Assembly (NCBI GenBank): GCA_009779265.1
Contig: WREP01000001.1
Coordinates: 62,001-126,000, forward strand
From: Betaproteobacteria bacterium
GTDB taxonomy: Bacteria > Pseudomonadota > Gammaproteobacteria > Burkholderiales > Rhodocyclaceae
Direction of reading: 5' to 3'
DNA length: 64,000 bases
The translations under genes and the position numbers were made by a program. How positions within the stretch are numbered: the first letter of the stretch is position 1; every line of letters starts with the position of its first letter. Shown piece after piece: positions 53,301-64,000 of the stretch. The notes beneath the pieces are model-generated. The model ran no database searches. It was given only the letters and a program-made list of their open reading frames with translations, and was not told the DNA's origin.

Positions 53301-53464
53301 CTAGCCCCGGGCAGCGAGGCGGAAACCGAAATGGTTGGAAAATCGACCTGCGGCAAGGGCGACACCGGCAACAGGGCAAAGCCGAGAAAGCCGGCCAGCG
53401 CCACGCCCAGCGTCAGCAACGTGGTAGCCACCGGACGGTCGATGAAGGGCGCGGAGAAGTTCAT
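50363..53464 (-). CDS. RND efflux permease (MdtC-like)
   Basis: 1033 aa AcrB/MdtC family. Confidence 0.93.
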   Translation of the reverse strand: MNFSAPFIDRPVATTLLTLGVALAGFLGFALLPVSPLPQVDFPTISVSASLPGASPETMAATVATPLERALGRIAGITEMTSSSSLGSSRVVIQFDLNRDIDGAARDVQAALNAARGLLPSSLPNNPTYRKVNPADAPIMILTLTSATMTQGQMYDVASTVLAQKLSQVNGIGQVSVGGSSLPAVRVELDPLALTHAGISLEAVRNAIVATNANRPKGLVENDTRRWQIEANDQARTAAEYMPLIVSWKNNAPVRLGDVAEVIDSVQDVRNAGMVNGRPSVLLILNRQPGANIIDTVDRVKALLPQLRASIPAAVDLEVAQDRTTTIRASLRDVELTLMISIALVILVVFLFLRNGRATLIPSVAVPVSLVGTFGVMYLAGFSLNNLSLMALTVATGFVVDDAIVVLENISRHIEAGMTPREAALRGAREVGFTVLSISLSLVAVFIPIMAMGGIVGRLFREFALVLSVAIFVSLLVSLTTTPAMCSRLLKARRERREGRIARAIGHFLERLAAGYASTLTVALRHPRLVMLTLFATIVLNVVLYVIVPKGFFPQQDTGRMRGFVQADQAISFQAMRQKMTAFVEIVRQDPAVDVVTAYTGGGQRNSGFVFVGLKPRSERKDSADQVINRLRSQTAVIPGAQLFLQSEQDIRVGGRQGNAQYQYTLQADELPVLREWEPKIRIALSQLAELQDVNTDQQEGGIQTTLEVDRDAAYRLGLTARQVDSILNDAFGQRQVSTIYNPLNQYRVVMEFAPRYLESPETLHDTYVIAPGGLAVPLAAIAKWRPDKTPLSVSHQGQFVASTISFNLSPNVSLSEATNAVADAMARIGVPSSVHGNFQGTARVFQQSLESQPILILTALIAVYLVLGILYESLIHPITILSTLPSAGVGALLALMLFNTEFSIIALIAVLLLIGIVKKNAIMMIDFALSAEREQKLSSRDAIYQAAVLRFRPIMMTTMAALFGAVPLAVAYGEGAEMRQPLGIAIVGGLLISQLLTLYTTPVVYLYLDRLRLWNERRRAARHTPEPQPAAL

Positions 53465-53509
53465 GCGCGGGCGCTTCCTAATTCCATTTCATGGATGGCT
53501 TTGTCAGCA

Positions 53510-53854
53510 TCAGGCAAAAATCACATCGAGCCGCCCCCCGCGTGCTCTGGAAGGCCGGGCCGGGCCAACTACGATCTGCACATCGCGGCCCAACAGGTTC
53601 AGGCATTCGAGCATCTTGGCCTGGCTGATGCCGCGAAACTGACCGCGCAGCATCTTGGAGAGCTTGGGTTGGGACATCCCCAACACTTCGGCGGCCTGCT
53701 GCTGCGTCCACCGGCGTGACTTGATGATCTCCTCGATCTTCATGGAGAGTTGGCACTTGATCAGCATTCCATCGGCATCCGGCATATCCAGGTCGGCATA
53801 CACATTGCCCGAGCTTTCTTCAATTTCAATGCCGTCGATTACGCGCGTTTTCAT
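53510..53854 (-). CDS. XRE-family antitoxin (HigA-like)
   Basis: RRWTQQQAAEVLGMSQPKLSKMLRGQFRGIS HTH. Confidence 0.85.
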   Translation of the reverse strand: MKTRVIDGIEIEESSGNVYADLDMPDADGMLIKCQLSMKIEEIIKSRRWTQQQAAEVLGMSQPKLSKMLRGQFRGISQAKMLECLNLLGRDVQIVVGPARPSRARGGRLDVIFA

Positions 53855-54227
53855 CGCCTGACTCCTTTGCCAGCGCCTCGGCCACTCTCAACCTGGCGCG
53901 AATGATGTCCATATCCTCTTTCGGCGTTTCAATCCCGCGCTTGCTCTTTTTCTGGAAGCAATGCAGAACGAACACCATACCCGCGAACTTCACCGTATAG
54001 ACGGCGCGGTAGGTGCCATCGGAATCGTCCTCGACGATCTCCAGGACCCCCGCGCCGCCGAAACCATGAAGCGCTTTGGCTGCTTCATGCTTGCCGCCGA
54101 ACTGCGCCACTCGCAGCGCTTTGCCAAAAACGCTCCGTACCTCCTCGGGCAAAGCCTTCATGTCCCGTTTCGATCCCCCGATCCAGTACAAGGGCTTCGC
54201 GGCGGGCAGCGGCGATATTTTTGCCAT
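53826..54227 (-). CDS. RelE/HigB-like (Gp49 family) toxin
   Basis: GGSKRDMKALPEEVRSVFGKALRVAQFGGKHEAAKALHGFG...YRAVYTVKFAGMVFVLHCFQKKSKRGIETPKEDMDII. Confidence 0.9.
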   Translation of the reverse strand: MAKISPLPAAKPLYWIGGSKRDMKALPEEVRSVFGKALRVAQFGGKHEAAKALHGFGGAGVLEIVEDDSDGTYRAVYTVKFAGMVFVLHCFQKKSKRGIETPKEDMDIIRARLRVAEALAKESGDENARNRRH

Positions 54228-54269
54228 GGTCGTATTATGCCTCTATGGGCCTAAGAATCAATTCCTGCA

Positions 54270-57200
54270 TCAGGCCGCCTCCGCAGCGGAAATGCCGCGC
54301 AACCGCCGGCTAAGGCGGTCGAAGGCGAGGTAGATGACCGGCGTGGTGAAGAGCGTCAGCACCTGACTCACCAGCAAACCGCCGACCATCGTCACGCCGA
54401 GCGGATGGCGCAATTCGGAACCGACGCCGCCGCCGAGCATGAGCGGCAGCGCGCCGAGCAAGGCGGCCATGGTTGTCATCAGGATGGGCCGGAAGCGCAG
54501 CAGGCAGGCTTCATAAATCGCCTCGCGCGGCGGCTTGCCTTCCTTGCGTTCGGCTTCGAGCGCGAAGTCGATCATCATGATGGCGTTTTTCTTGACAATG
54601 CCGATGAGCAGGATGACGCCGATGATGGCGATGATGTCGAGGTCGTTTTGCGTCAGCATCAGCGCCAGCAGTGCGCCGATAGCGGCGGAGGGCAGGGTCG
54701 ACAGGATGGTGACGGGGTGGATGAAGCTCTCGTACAGCACGCCGAGCACGATGTACATGGTCACTACCGCCGCCAAAATAAGCCACAGCGTATTGGACAG
54801 CGACGCCTCGAAGGCATTGGCCGCGCCCGCGAAATGGGTGCCGATGCTGGCCGGCAGGCCGAGTTCGTCTTCCGCCGCGCGGATCGCCTTGACCGCCGCG
54901 CCCAGCGAGGACCCCGGCGCCAGGTTGAAGGAAATGGTCGCCGCCGGAAACTGGCCGAGGTGATTGATCGCCAACGCCCCCGGCTGTTCGATGACGCGCA
55001 CCACCGAGGACAGCGGCACCTGCACCCCGCCCGCCGTGGCGACGTGGATTTGCCCGAGCGCCTCCGGCCCCTGGGCGAATTGCGGCCCGACTTCAAGCAC
55101 GACGCGGTACTGGCTGGCCTGCGTGAAAATGGTCGACACTAGGCGCTGGCCGAAGGCGCTGTAGAGCGCGTTGTCGATCTGGGCCACGGTGATGCCCAGC
55201 CGTCCCGCCGCTTCGCGGTCGATCTGCACCATCGCCTGCAAGCCCTGCACCTGCAAATCGCTGGCGACATCGGCCAGGAGCGGCTCCTGCTTGAGCCGCT
55301 CGACCAGTTTTGGCACCCATTCGGCGAGCAGGTTGGCGTCGGCGTCTTCCAGCGTGAACTGGTATTGCGTGCGGCTGATGCGATCCTCGATGCCGAGATC
55401 CTGCACCGGCTGCATGTAGAGCGTGATGCCGGGTATCCCGGCGACGCGCTGCTGGATGCGGCGGGCAATCTCGGCGGCATCGCCGTCACGCTGCGCCTTG
55501 GGCTTGAGGTTGATCAGCATGCGGCCGCTGTTGATGGTGGCATTGGCGCCGTCGATGCCGATGAAAGAGGAAACGCTGACCACCGCCGGTTCTTCCAGCA
55601 CGGCAGCAGCCAGATCGCGCTGGCGTTCGGACATGGCGGCGAAGGACACGGTCTGCTGCGCTTCGGTGACGCCCTGAATGACGCCGGTATCCTGCACCGG
55701 GAAAAAGCCCTTGGGCACGACGAGGTAGAGCAGCACGGTCAGCGCCAGCGTGCCGACCGCCACCGCCAGCGTCGCCCCCTGGCGTTCGAGCACCCAGGTC
55801 AGCATGCGGCCATAACTGGCGATCATGTCCTCGAAAAACTTCCCGGCGGCGTGATAGAAGCGGCCTTGGCGCTCCTCCGGCACATGCTGCAAGAGGCGCG
55901 CGCACATCATCGGCGTCAGCGTCAGCGAAACGACGGCGGAAATGAGGATGGCCACCGCCAGCGTAATGGCGAATTCGCGGAACAGCCGCCCGACCACATC
56001 GCCCATGAACAACAACGGAATGAGCACGGCGACCAGCGAGAAAGTCAGCGAGATGATGGTGAAGCCGATCTGCGCCGAGCCTTTCAGAGCAGCCGCCATC
56101 GGCGGCTCGCCTTTCTCGATATAGCGGGCGATGTTCTCGATCATGACGATGGCGTCATCGACGACGAAGCCGGTGGCGATGGTCAGCGCCATCAGGGTCA
56201 GGTTGTTGAGCGAGAAACCGGCAAGATACATGACGCCGAAAGTGCCGACCAGCGACAGCGGCACCGCCACGCTGGGAATGACAGTGGCGGAAAAATTGCG
56301 CAAAAAGACGAAGATCACCATCACCACCAGGGCGACGGCCAGCATCAGCTCGAACTGCACGTCCGCGACCGAAGCGCGGATGGTCACCGTGCGGTCGGTC
56401 ATGATCGTCACCTTGAGCGCCCCCGGCAGCGACGCCTGCAATTGCGGCAGCAAAGCTTTGATGCGGTCGACCACCTCGATCACGTTGGCGCCAGGCTGGC
56501 GCTGGATATTGACGATAATGCCCGGCTCGGTATTCGCCCAGGCGGCCAGCCGATTGTTCTCGGCGTCATCGACAATCTCGGCAACGTCGGCAAGGCGCAG
56601 CGGCGAACCGTTGGCGTAGGCGATGATCATGTCGCGGTACTCGGCGGCGGAACGCAACTGGTCGTTGGCGTCGATGGTCGAAGCGCGCTCCGGCCCGTCG
56701 AAACTGCCCTTGGCCTGACTGACGTTGGCATTGCCGATGGCGATGCGCACATCGTCGATGGCCAGCCCGCGCGCCGCCAGCGCCTGCGGATTGACGCGGA
56801 TGCGCACGGCCGGCCGCTGGCCGCCCGACAAACTGACCAGACCGACGCCCGGCAATTGCGAAATTTTCTGCGCCAGCCGCGTATCGACCAGATCCTGCAC
56901 CTTCGGCAGCGGCAGCGTGTCGGACGTCACCGCCAGCGTCAGCACCGGCGTATCGGCCGGATTCACCTTGTTATAAATCGGCGGATTGGGCAAATCGGCC
57001 GGCAACAGCGAACCCGCCGCATTGATCGCCGCCTGCACCTCCTGTTCGGCAACATCGAGGGGCAATTCCAGACTGAATTGCAAGGTGATGACCGAAGCCC
57101 CGCCCGAACTCGTCGAACTCATCTCATTCAAGCCCGGCATCTGCCCGAACTGCCGCTCCAACGGCCCGGTGACGGAAGACGTCATGACCTCCGGGCTGGC

Positions 57201-57359
57201 CCCCGGATAGAGCGTAACCACCTGAATGGTCGGGTAATCCACCTGCGGCAAAGCCGAAATCGCCAGCAGCCGATAAGCCACAATGCCCGCCAGCAAAATC
57301 GCCAGCATCAGCAGCGAAGTCGCCACCGGACGTTCGATGAAGAGGCGGGAGGGATTCAT
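54270..57359 (-). CDS. RND efflux permease (MdtB-like)
   Basis: 1029 aa MdtB family. Confidence 0.93.
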   Translation of the reverse strand: MNPSRLFIERPVATSLLMLAILLAGIVAYRLLAISALPQVDYPTIQVVTLYPGASPEVMTSSVTGPLERQFGQMPGLNEMSSTSSGGASVITLQFSLELPLDVAEQEVQAAINAAGSLLPADLPNPPIYNKVNPADTPVLTLAVTSDTLPLPKVQDLVDTRLAQKISQLPGVGLVSLSGGQRPAVRIRVNPQALAARGLAIDDVRIAIGNANVSQAKGSFDGPERASTIDANDQLRSAAEYRDMIIAYANGSPLRLADVAEIVDDAENNRLAAWANTEPGIIVNIQRQPGANVIEVVDRIKALLPQLQASLPGALKVTIMTDRTVTIRASVADVQFELMLAVALVVMVIFVFLRNFSATVIPSVAVPLSLVGTFGVMYLAGFSLNNLTLMALTIATGFVVDDAIVMIENIARYIEKGEPPMAAALKGSAQIGFTIISLTFSLVAVLIPLLFMGDVVGRLFREFAITLAVAILISAVVSLTLTPMMCARLLQHVPEERQGRFYHAAGKFFEDMIASYGRMLTWVLERQGATLAVAVGTLALTVLLYLVVPKGFFPVQDTGVIQGVTEAQQTVSFAAMSERQRDLAAAVLEEPAVVSVSSFIGIDGANATINSGRMLINLKPKAQRDGDAAEIARRIQQRVAGIPGITLYMQPVQDLGIEDRISRTQYQFTLEDADANLLAEWVPKLVERLKQEPLLADVASDLQVQGLQAMVQIDREAAGRLGITVAQIDNALYSAFGQRLVSTIFTQASQYRVVLEVGPQFAQGPEALGQIHVATAGGVQVPLSSVVRVIEQPGALAINHLGQFPAATISFNLAPGSSLGAAVKAIRAAEDELGLPASIGTHFAGAANAFEASLSNTLWLILAAVVTMYIVLGVLYESFIHPVTILSTLPSAAIGALLALMLTQNDLDIIAIIGVILLIGIVKKNAIMMIDFALEAERKEGKPPREAIYEACLLRFRPILMTTMAALLGALPLMLGGGVGSELRHPLGVTMVGGLLVSQVLTLFTTPVIYLAFDRLSRRLRGISAAEAA

Positions 57360-57414
57360 GCGGGGCTTTCCATCTTCTGCCGCCTGCGCCGGGCGATGAA
57401 CTCAATCCGCGCGC

Positions 57415-57716
57415 TTGAAGCCCCTCCCCCCTCGCGGGGGAGGGGTTGGGGAGAGGGGGAGGTGCAGATGGGCGCGAGCATCAGGTTTGGCAAGGCCCGT
57501 AAACCCGTTGTCCTCTGTCGGGATGGGTTTGAACCCCGCCTCAACCTCCCCCTCTCCCCCGGCCCCTCCCCCGCGAGGGGGGAGGGGAGCGTCGGACTTT
57601 CACGGTAGTCTCCGGTTCCGGGGCGCAAGTTGGCAGCGCAGCGCTGCATCAGTCTCTCCAGCTTGCGGGAGAGGGTGCCCCGTAGGGGAGGAAGAGGGCA
57701 GTGCATCATGGCCTGA
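57415..57716. repeat. G/C-rich hairpin repeat family 1, copy B
   Basis: same arms as copies A/C; right part shares GCATCAGTCTCTCC and core matches copy A in reverse complement. Confidence 0.8.
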
Positions 57717-57741
57717 ATCAAACCCACACCCGTCGCCTCGC

Positions 57742-59055
57742 TTACTGCGCGGGCCTTGCCGTCGCGCCCGCGCCGCCGCGTGGGCTGCCTGCACCGCCCT
57801 CGCGTCCGCCCTTGCGCGTGCCGCCGCCGGTCATCGCCTTGACCGCTTCTTCCCGGCTGACCGGCTCGATTTGCGCGCCTTCGCGCAATTTGTCGGTACC
57901 GTCGACAACCACCTGCTCGCCCGGTTGCAAGCCGGATTCGATGATGGTGCGCTCGCTTTCGCCCGGCCCGATGCTCACCGGACGCATGCTGACCGTCTTG
58001 TCGGCGTTCGCCACATAGACGAAGGTGCCGGGCGCGCCGCGCAGGACGGCGGCGCTCGGGGCCACGACCGCGTCGCGGCGCAGGTCGAGTTGCAGGCGGA
58101 CGGCGACGAATTGGTTGGGGAACAGCCGCGCATCGTCATTGGCGAATTCGGCCTTGAGCTTGACCGTGCCGGTCGCCGGGTCGATCTGGTTGTCGACGGT
58201 AAGCACCTTGCCGCGCGCCACTGGGCGCTTGCTGTCCGGCGCCAGCGCGTGCACGGCCAGACCGGCGCCGCCGTCGGGCAAGCGCAAGAGCGCCGTCAAC
58301 TGGCCCTGCGGCAAGGAAAAGACGACGTCGATGGGCTGCACCTGGGTGATGACGACCAGACCGTTGGCATCCGAGGCGTGCACCATGTTGCCGACATCGA
58401 CCTGACGCAGGCCGAGCTTGCCACCCACCGGCGCGGTGACGCGGGAATAGGTCAGTTGCAGTTGGGCGCTGTCGATTGCCGCCTGATCGGTTTTCACCGC
58501 GCCCTCGTATTGCCGCACCAGCGCCTCCTGGGCATCGAGTTGCTGGCGCGTGGCCGAATCCTGTTCGACCAAGGTGCGGTAACGTTCCAGATCCTGTTGG
58601 GCGTTGAGCAGCAGAGCGCGGTCGCGCGCCATCTGGCCTTCGGCCTGCGCCAGTTGCACTTGAAATGGCCGCGGGTCGATCTCGGCCAGCAGGTCGCCGG
58701 CCTTGACCGTTTGCCCCTCGCGGAACAGGAGGCGCATCAACTGGCCGTCGACGCGCGGCCGCACCGTCACCGTGCTGCGCGCCGTGACGGTGCCGATGGC
58801 ATCGAGATAGACCGGCATATCGGCTTTTTCCACCGGCGCGACGATGACCGGCTGCGGTCGGTCCATGCCCCCGCCGCGCTGCCCGCCGCCACTGCCTCCG
58901 GGCGGTCTGGCCGCGCCGGCAGTCGCCGGTTCCTGTGGCCCGGGCTTCATCACTAGCCACACGCCGCCGCCCGCAAGGGCCAGCAGCAAAACCCAGACGA
59001 ACGGGCGACGATAAAAGGGTTGGGCCTTGGCGGCGGCGGAAAGCTCGGAAGACAT
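57742..59055 (-). CDS. RND periplasmic adaptor (MdtA-like)
   Basis: HlyD/MFP: VEKADMPVYLDAIGTVTARSTVTVRPRVDGQLMRLLFREGQTVKAGDLLAEIDPRPF. Confidence 0.93.
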   Translation of the reverse strand: MSSELSAAAKAQPFYRRPFVWVLLLALAGGGVWLVMKPGPQEPATAGAARPPGGSGGGQRGGGMDRPQPVIVAPVEKADMPVYLDAIGTVTARSTVTVRPRVDGQLMRLLFREGQTVKAGDLLAEIDPRPFQVQLAQAEGQMARDRALLLNAQQDLERYRTLVEQDSATRQQLDAQEALVRQYEGAVKTDQAAIDSAQLQLTYSRVTAPVGGKLGLRQVDVGNMVHASDANGLVVITQVQPIDVVFSLPQGQLTALLRLPDGGAGLAVHALAPDSKRPVARGKVLTVDNQIDPATGTVKLKAEFANDDARLFPNQFVAVRLQLDLRRDAVVAPSAAVLRGAPGTFVYVANADKTVSMRPVSIGPGESERTIIESGLQPGEQVVVDGTDKLREGAQIEPVSREEAVKAMTGGGTRKGGREGGAGSPRGGAGATARPAQ

Positions 59056-59270
59056 GTCAGATGACCAGTGAGAGCAAGGAAGGGCCGGGCCACGTAAAAC
59101 GGTTCACCAGCAGCGCCAGGAAAGCCTCGGCTTGAAAGCCGCCATGAATATCACGGGTCGGCCCGGTTGTACAATTTCAGATTGTTTCCGGCTGTAACAC
59201 GATTGATGCCGCACCGCATTCGCCGCCCGGCGATTAGCGGCGCGCTAACTTCAACGAACCGCCGCCCGCT

Positions 59271-59708
59271 TCAGGTCGAGCCGCCTTTCAACATAGCCCG
59301 AAGTTCGCGCAATTGCCGCTGTTCCTGGCGGCGCTTGCCGGCATCGCGGGCGATGGCGACAGAGCCGATGGCCTGGCCAGCGGCGTCGGCGATGACGGCA
59401 AAGCTCATTTCGACATAGATGTTGCCGCCGTCGGCGGTCAGCGCCTTGGTCATGGTCGCCCGGCCGGCGAGCCGCGTAACGCCCGTCTGCATGGCGCGCT
59501 CGAAGCCCGCCCAGTGCGGATCGCGCAGATTTTCCGGAATAATCAGGTCGAGACTCTGGCCGAGCACGGCGTCCGGCGCATGGCCGAACAGCGCGGCGGC
59601 AGCGGCGTTCCAGCGGACGATGCGGCCCTGGCGGTCACAATAAATCAGGGCATCGGCCATCTGCTCCAGGCACAGGCGGTCGATATCGGGCGGGCTGCTG
59701 ACGTTCAT
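59271..59708 (-). CDS. PAS-domain protein
   Basis: LIYCDRQGRIVRWNAAAAALFGHAPDAVLGQSLDLIIPENLRDPHWAGFERAM. Confidence 0.88.
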   Translation of the reverse strand: MNVSSPPDIDRLCLEQMADALIYCDRQGRIVRWNAAAAALFGHAPDAVLGQSLDLIIPENLRDPHWAGFERAMQTGVTRLAGRATMTKALTADGGNIYVEMSFAVIADAAGQAIGSVAIARDAGKRRQEQRQLRELRAMLKGGST

Positions 59709-59823
59709 GCTGACCTCCGTGATTTGGGCAAAGCAGCGTCATTATCCGTCAAACCTTCGCCAACGAATCCGCCTTCGCCGCGACAGCAGGGCAGTCGCAT
59801 GAATGCCGTTGTCGTTGCCGGCA

Positions 59824-59935
59824 ACCCCTCCCCGCCCCTCCCCTGCTTCGCAAGGGAGGGAGAAAACCGGCGCGCGCTGCAAGCTTAGCCCCCTCCCTTG
59901 CGGGCGAAGCCCGGAGGGGAGGGTCGGGGAGGGGT
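59824..59935. repeat. CCCTCCCC inverted-repeat element family 2, copy 1
   Basis: ACCCCTCCCCGCCCCTCCCCT ... AGGGGAGGGTCGGGGAGGGGT. Confidence 0.8.
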
Positions 59936-60047
59936 GGGTTTTATGGCGTCAGCATTCATGTGATTACCTTCGCCGTGACAGCGAACAAAACCCGGCTGCG
60001 GCGTTAAGATAGCCGCCCCAGTACTCATCACGCATTTGGAGATAGTC

Positions 60048-60821
60048 ATGAGCGAGTTCGTCCTCAGCGAAACCATCGGCAAGGTCGGCCTGATCCGCCT
60101 CAACCGCCCGCAAGCCCTGAATGCCCTCAACGCCGAGGTGATGGCCGGCATCGCCGCCGCCGTCGATGCCTTCGAGGCCGACGCCAATATCGGCTGCATC
60201 GTCCTCACCGGCAGCGAAAAAGCCTTCGCCGCTGGCGCCGATATCGGCGCGATGAAGGATTACGACTACATGCACGCCTACCAGAATGACTTCATCACCA
60301 ACGGCTGGGAACGCATCAAGAGCGCCCGCAAGCCGGTAATCGCCGCCGTCGCCGGCTTCGCCCTGGGCGGCGGCTGCGAACTGGCGATGATGTGCGACAT
60401 GATTTTCGCCGCCGACACGGCCAAATTCGGCCAGCCGGAAATCCGCCTCGGCACCATGCCCGGTCTCGGCGGTTCGCAGCGCCTGCCGCGTGCCATCGGC
60501 AAGGCCAAGGCCATGGACATGTGCCTGACGGCACGCATGATGGATGCTGCCGAGGCGGAAAAAGCCGGCCTCGTCGCCCGCGTCATTCCTGCCGATCAAT
60601 TGCTCGACGAAACCCTGAAAGCCGCCGCCACCATCGCCGATTTTTCGCTGCCGGTGGCGATGATGATTAAGGAATCGGTCAATCGCGCCTACGAGTCGTC
60701 GCTGAACGAGGGCCTGCTGTTCGAGCGCCGCGTCTTCCACGCCACCTTCGCGCTGGAAGACCAGAAGGAAGGCATGGCCGCCTTCATCGAGAAGCGCAAG
60801 GCGGCTTTCAAGAACCGCTGA
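60048..60821 (+). CDS. enoyl-CoA hydratase
   Basis: [36 protein letters not shown]. Confidence 0.94.
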   Translation: MSEFVLSETIGKVGLIRLNRPQALNALNAEVMAGIAAAVDAFEADANIGCIVLTGSEKAFAAGADIGAMKDYDYMHAYQNDFITNGWERIKSARKPVIAAVAGFALGGGCELAMMCDMIFAADTAKFGQPEIRLGTMPGLGGSQRLPRAIGKAKAMDMCLTARMMDAAEAEKAGLVARVIPADQLLDETLKAAATIADFSLPVAMMIKESVNRAYESSLNEGLLFERRVFHATFALEDQKEGMAAFIEKRKAAFKNR

Positions 60822-60866
60822 GGCGGTTCGGAAGTCCTCTTGAAAATGTCACGTACGGCAAGAAAC

Positions 60867-60991
60867 ACCCCTCCCCGACCCTCCCCTGCGCTTGCGGCGC
60901 AAGGGAGGGAGAAAAACCGCGGCGCACGCAAGCTGCTGGCTTTACTCCCTCCCTTTAGGGCGAAGCCCGAAGGGGAGGGTTGGGGAGGGGT
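60867..60991. repeat. CCCTCCCC inverted-repeat element family 2, copy 2
   Basis: ACCCCTCCCCGACCCTCCCCT ... AGGGGAGGGTTGGGGAGGGGT. Confidence 0.8.
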
Positions 60992-61014
60992 ATCCTGAAT
61001 TTCACTCAAGGTTT

Positions 61015-61617
61015 TCAAAACCGCCAGCCGAAGCGCTTGAGCAATTCGCCGGTTTCGCACAGCGGCAGACCCATGACGCCGCTGTAACTGCCGGCGAGAT
61101 GCTCGACGAACAGCCCGGCGCGGCCCTGGATGCCGTAGGCGCCGGCCTTGTCCATCGGCTCGCCGCTCATCACGTAACGGCGGATTTCTTCCTCGGCGAG
61201 CGCGCGAAAACGCACTTCGCTGACCGACAGCATGTATTCGGTGCGTCCCAGGTGGGTCACGGCGACGCCGGTCAGCACGCGGTGGCTTTGTCCCGAAAGC
61301 TGGCGCAGGATGTCGGCGGCGGCGTCGGCATCGGCGGGTTTGCCGATGACCCGCCCGGCAAATTCGAGCGCCGTGTCGGCGGCCAGCACGGGCCGGGAGG
61401 GCAGACGCCGCTCGGTGACGATGCGCAGGCCGTTCTCCGCCTTGCTTCGGGTGATGCGCTCGACGTAGGCGGAGGGATCCTCGCCGCCGCTGGGCGTTTC
61501 GTCGATTCCGTCGTCGCCTCGCGTGCCCTCGCGGAAGATCAGGGTCTCGAAGAGGACGCCGATCTGGCTGAGCAATTCACGCCGGCGCGGGCTACGGGAA
61601 GCGAGATAAAGGCGCAT
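61015..61617 (-). CDS. maf: Maf nucleoside triphosphate pyrophosphatase
   Basis: MRLYLASRSPRRRELLSQIG. Confidence 0.95.
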   Translation of the reverse strand: MRLYLASRSPRRRELLSQIGVLFETLIFREGTRGDDGIDETPSGGEDPSAYVERITRSKAENGLRIVTERRLPSRPVLAADTALEFAGRVIGKPADADAAADILRQLSGQSHRVLTGVAVTHLGRTEYMLSVSEVRFRALAEEEIRRYVMSGEPMDKAGAYGIQGRAGLFVEHLAGSYSGVMGLPLCETGELLKRFGWRF

Positions 61618-61657
61618 GGACGCGTAGTGTAGCGGCAGCTTCGCACTTTGTCTCTAT

Positions 61658-62128
61658 TCAACCTTCGCGGTGATAAGGATGGTTTTTCAGCACGCTGACG
61701 GCGCGGTACAACTGTTCGCACAGCAGGAGGCGCGCCAGACCGTGCGGCAGGGTCAGACTGGACAGGCGCAGGCGGTCGTCGGCCTGCCGTTTCAACTCCT
61801 CGTCGAGGCCGTCGGCGCCGCCGATCAGCAAGGCCACATCACGCCCGTCGCGCATCCAGTTTTCGAGCCGACGGGCCAGTTCGAGCGTGGTCAGATCGTC
61901 GCCCTTCTCGTCGAGTACGACGATGCGGCAATGCGCCGGCAGGGCCTCGCGGATGCGTTGTTTCTCGGCGGCCAGCAGTTGTTCGCGCTTTTTCGCGCCG
62001 CGCGGCTCGGGCTTGATCTCGGCGACGGTAAGCGGCAATTCGCGCGGCATGCGGCGCAGGTACTCGGCGCAGGCGGCATCGACCCAGGCTGGCTGGCGAT
62101 GGCCGACGGCCAGCACGCTTAACTTCAT
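61658..62128 (-). CDS. rlmH: 23S rRNA (pseudouridine1915-N3)-methyltransferase
   Basis: [39 protein letters not shown]. Confidence 0.95.
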   Translation of the reverse strand: MKLSVLAVGHRQPAWVDAACAEYLRRMPRELPLTVAEIKPEPRGAKKREQLLAAEKQRIREALPAHCRIVVLDEKGDDLTTLELARRLENWMRDGRDVALLIGGADGLDEELKRQADDRLRLSSLTLPHGLARLLLCEQLYRAVSVLKNHPYHREG

Positions 62129-62490
62129 CCGGCGGCAGCCTGCTCCGCCGCCTTGAGGAAGCGGGCCGGCGTCGTCTGCCACAATTCCTCAAGGTTGTAG
62201 TAGCGGCGCACCGCCGGCTGCATGACATGCACCACGATGTCGCCGAGATCAACCAGCACCCATTCGCCGGCCTCCTCGCCCTCGGTGGATAGCACCTCGG
62301 CGCCGGCCTCGCGCACCTTGTCCTGGACGTTGCGGGCAAGCGCCTTGACCTGGCGGTTGGAATCGCCGCTGGCGATAACCAGGCGCTCGAACATGGCGGT
62401 GAGTTTGCTGGTGTTGATGACTTCAATGTCCTTGCCCTTGATGTCTTCGAGGGCGTTGACGACGATTTTTTGCAGTTTGCGGGTATCCAT
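62125..62490 (-). CDS. rsfS: ribosome silencing factor
   Basis: [39 protein letters not shown]. Confidence 0.95.
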   Translation of the reverse strand: MDTRKLQKIVVNALEDIKGKDIEVINTSKLTAMFERLVIASGDSNRQVKALARNVQDKVREAGAEVLSTEGEEAGEWVLVDLGDIVVHVMQPAVRRYYNLEELWQTTPARFLKAAEQAAAG

Positions 62491-63179
62491 CAGGAATTTC
62501 GGTAAAGAGAATACGTTTGAATATAGTCGAGCACCGCGTCCGGCAGCAAGTAGCGGGCCGAACGGCCAGTCGCCCGCAAGTGGCGGATTTGCGTGGCGGA
62601 AATGGCCAACTGGGTCATGGCAAAGCTGACGATGTTACCAGCGGGCGCCGCCCGCAGCGCCGCAACGTCGCTTTGATGGCGGGCAGCGAATTCCGCCCGC
62701 AATGCCGGCGGCAAGGCCTCAGTGGCGACGGGAAAGCCGGGGCGGTGCGAGACGGCGATGTGGGCGAGGGCAAACAACTCACGCCAGCGCAGCCAGCCTT
62801 CCAACCCGGCGAAGGCATCGGCGCCGAGCAGCAGCACCAGCGGCAGATCGCCGCCCAGTTCGGCGCGCAGGCGTTGCAGCGTCGGCACCGTGTAGCTTGG
62901 CGCCGCCGCCTCGACTTCGGCGGCATCGACGAAAAAGGCGGGATTGCCGGCGATGGCGAGGCGCACCATGGCCAGCCGCCGTTCGCCTGCGGCCCCCGGT
63001 TCTTCCCGGTGCGCCGGCTGACCGGCGGGAATCCAGCGCACGCCACCGAGCGCCAATTGCGCGATGGCTTCCTCGGCCAGACGCAGATGACCGAAATGCA
63101 CGGGATCGAAAGTCCCGCCGAAAAGGCCGAGCGGCTCAGGCAATTTCGGAAATGCCGAAAATGTCGCGATAGCTGACAT
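62490..63179 (-). CDS. nadD: nicotinate-nucleotide adenylyltransferase
   Basis: LGLFGGTFDPVHFGHLRLAEEA; true start may be slightly downstream. Confidence 0.93.
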   Translation of the reverse strand: MSAIATFSAFPKLPEPLGLFGGTFDPVHFGHLRLAEEAIAQLALGGVRWIPAGQPAHREEPGAAGERRLAMVRLAIAGNPAFFVDAAEVEAAAPSYTVPTLQRLRAELGGDLPLVLLLGADAFAGLEGWLRWRELFALAHIAVSHRPGFPVATEALPPALRAEFAARHQSDVAALRAAPAGNIVSFAMTQLAISATQIRHLRATGRSARYLLPDAVLDYIQTYSLYRNS

Positions 63180-63936
63180 AGAAACTGGTAAAAATCACCG
63201 GCGCCACGACCAGCCCCATGAACACGGCCAGTAGCGAGCCAACGAAGCTGGCGACGACGGGAAAGAGGGCGAGCAAAAAGCCGAGCAGAATACCGGGCAG
63301 GATGCCGACGAAGAGCATGAGCGCCGCGCCGTAGGCAAGGAAAGCCCGCCAGTTGAGCCAGCAGGCAATGAAGCTGAAAAACAGCGCCTTGCCCAGCGGC
63401 TGGCGGTGCCAGGCGGCAAGCACCGGAGCAAACCACCAGGCCATCAGCACCGGCGTCGCCATGACCGCCACGAACAGCCCGGACAGCGTGAAATCGGCAT
63501 CCTTCAGGGCCGCTTCCCGCTCGGCGCGGTTGGCGGCCAGCAGGTAGCGCAGCAGATCGCCGCCGTCGATGAGCGTGGACAAGCCCAGGATGCCCAGCGT
63601 CACCAGCAGGTAGAGCATGCCGAGCGCCAACAGGGTGCGCGTGTTCTCGCGCAGCCCGCCGACCAGCGTCTGGATGCCGGCCATCTGACCATGCTCGACA
63701 TTGCGCGCCGCCTGCATCAGGCCGACCGAGAGGCCGGGCATGAGCAGCGCGGCGGCAACGACGCCGATCACCGGCAAGACGTTGAGAAAAGCCATGGTGA
63801 GCAGGTAGATCAGCACCAGCAACGCCAGCAGCAGCGGATTGCGGCGAAAGATGGCATAGGCGGCGGTCAGCCAGCGCCAGCCTTGGGCGGAAGATATGGT
63901 TTGGGCGCGCAAATCAGGCTCCAACGAAAATGTCAC
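63136..63936 (-). CDS. BPSS1780-like membrane protein
   Basis: multi-TM, GWRWLTAAYAIFRRNPLLLALLVLIY. Confidence 0.75.
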   Translation of the reverse strand: MTFSLEPDLRAQTISSAQGWRWLTAAYAIFRRNPLLLALLVLIYLLTMAFLNVLPVIGVVAAALLMPGLSVGLMQAARNVEHGQMAGIQTLVGGLRENTRTLLALGMLYLLVTLGILGLSTLIDGGDLLRYLLAANRAEREAALKDADFTLSGLFVAVMATPVLMAWWFAPVLAAWHRQPLGKALFFSFIACWLNWRAFLAYGAALMLFVGILPGILLGFLLALFPVVASFVGSLLAVFMGLVVAPVIFTSFYVSYRDIFGISEIA

Positions 63937-64000
63937 GGTAAGAAGCGTATACCGCGCCGGAAAGTACCGGCAACAGGAGCAGCAGGCCGAGGCCGAGCAG

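Noticed and set aside
52226-53719. 497-aa plus-strand ORF opposite mdtC-like gene and antitoxin
   Set aside because: Antisense shadow; composition typical of reversed coding DNA.
55365-57608. 747-aa plus-strand ORF opposite the RND permease
   Set aside because: Arg/His/Asp-rich antisense shadow; no recognisable domain.
63937-64000. Possible minus-strand gene entering from the right edge
   Set aside because: Only about 60 nt visible; cannot be supported.

Overview
This is a 64 kb, GC-rich chromosomal window, probably from a Rhodocyclales-like betaproteobacterium (inferred from gene content). The backbone includes dcd, metXW, an AmpG-like transporter, pyrE, gatBAC, mreBCD-mrdAB-rlpA, ubiUVT, phaC, thiolase, acyl-CoA dehydrogenase, rapZ, ubiX, an mdtABC/tolC-type RND pump, maf-rlmH-rsfS-nadD and others. 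An accessory region at about 35.77-48.4 kb interrupts it. The accessory region starts at the 3' end of a LON-substrate-binding-domain gene. The last 37-46 codons of that gene recur twice downstream as diverged fragments, bracketing a J-domain gene and an AbiE-type toxin/antitoxin module. Beyond the third copy lies a WYL - DUF7666-like nonapeptide-repeat - PcfJ-like operon, divergent from a tandem-AAA+ ATPase, followed by two UDG-fold-like genes. Next come an orphan FtsK-gamma gene and a truncated DnaA (AAA+ domain only) that share a common 5' leader. Other points of interest are a SAM-II riboswitch plus terminator before metX, an in-frame UGA at a Cys-like position in exonuclease III, a GNAT-carbonic anhydrase fusion, a HigBA-like TA pair between the two RND pump genes, and several families of hairpin repeats at gene boundaries. 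All calls come from reading sequence and translations; no database search was run.
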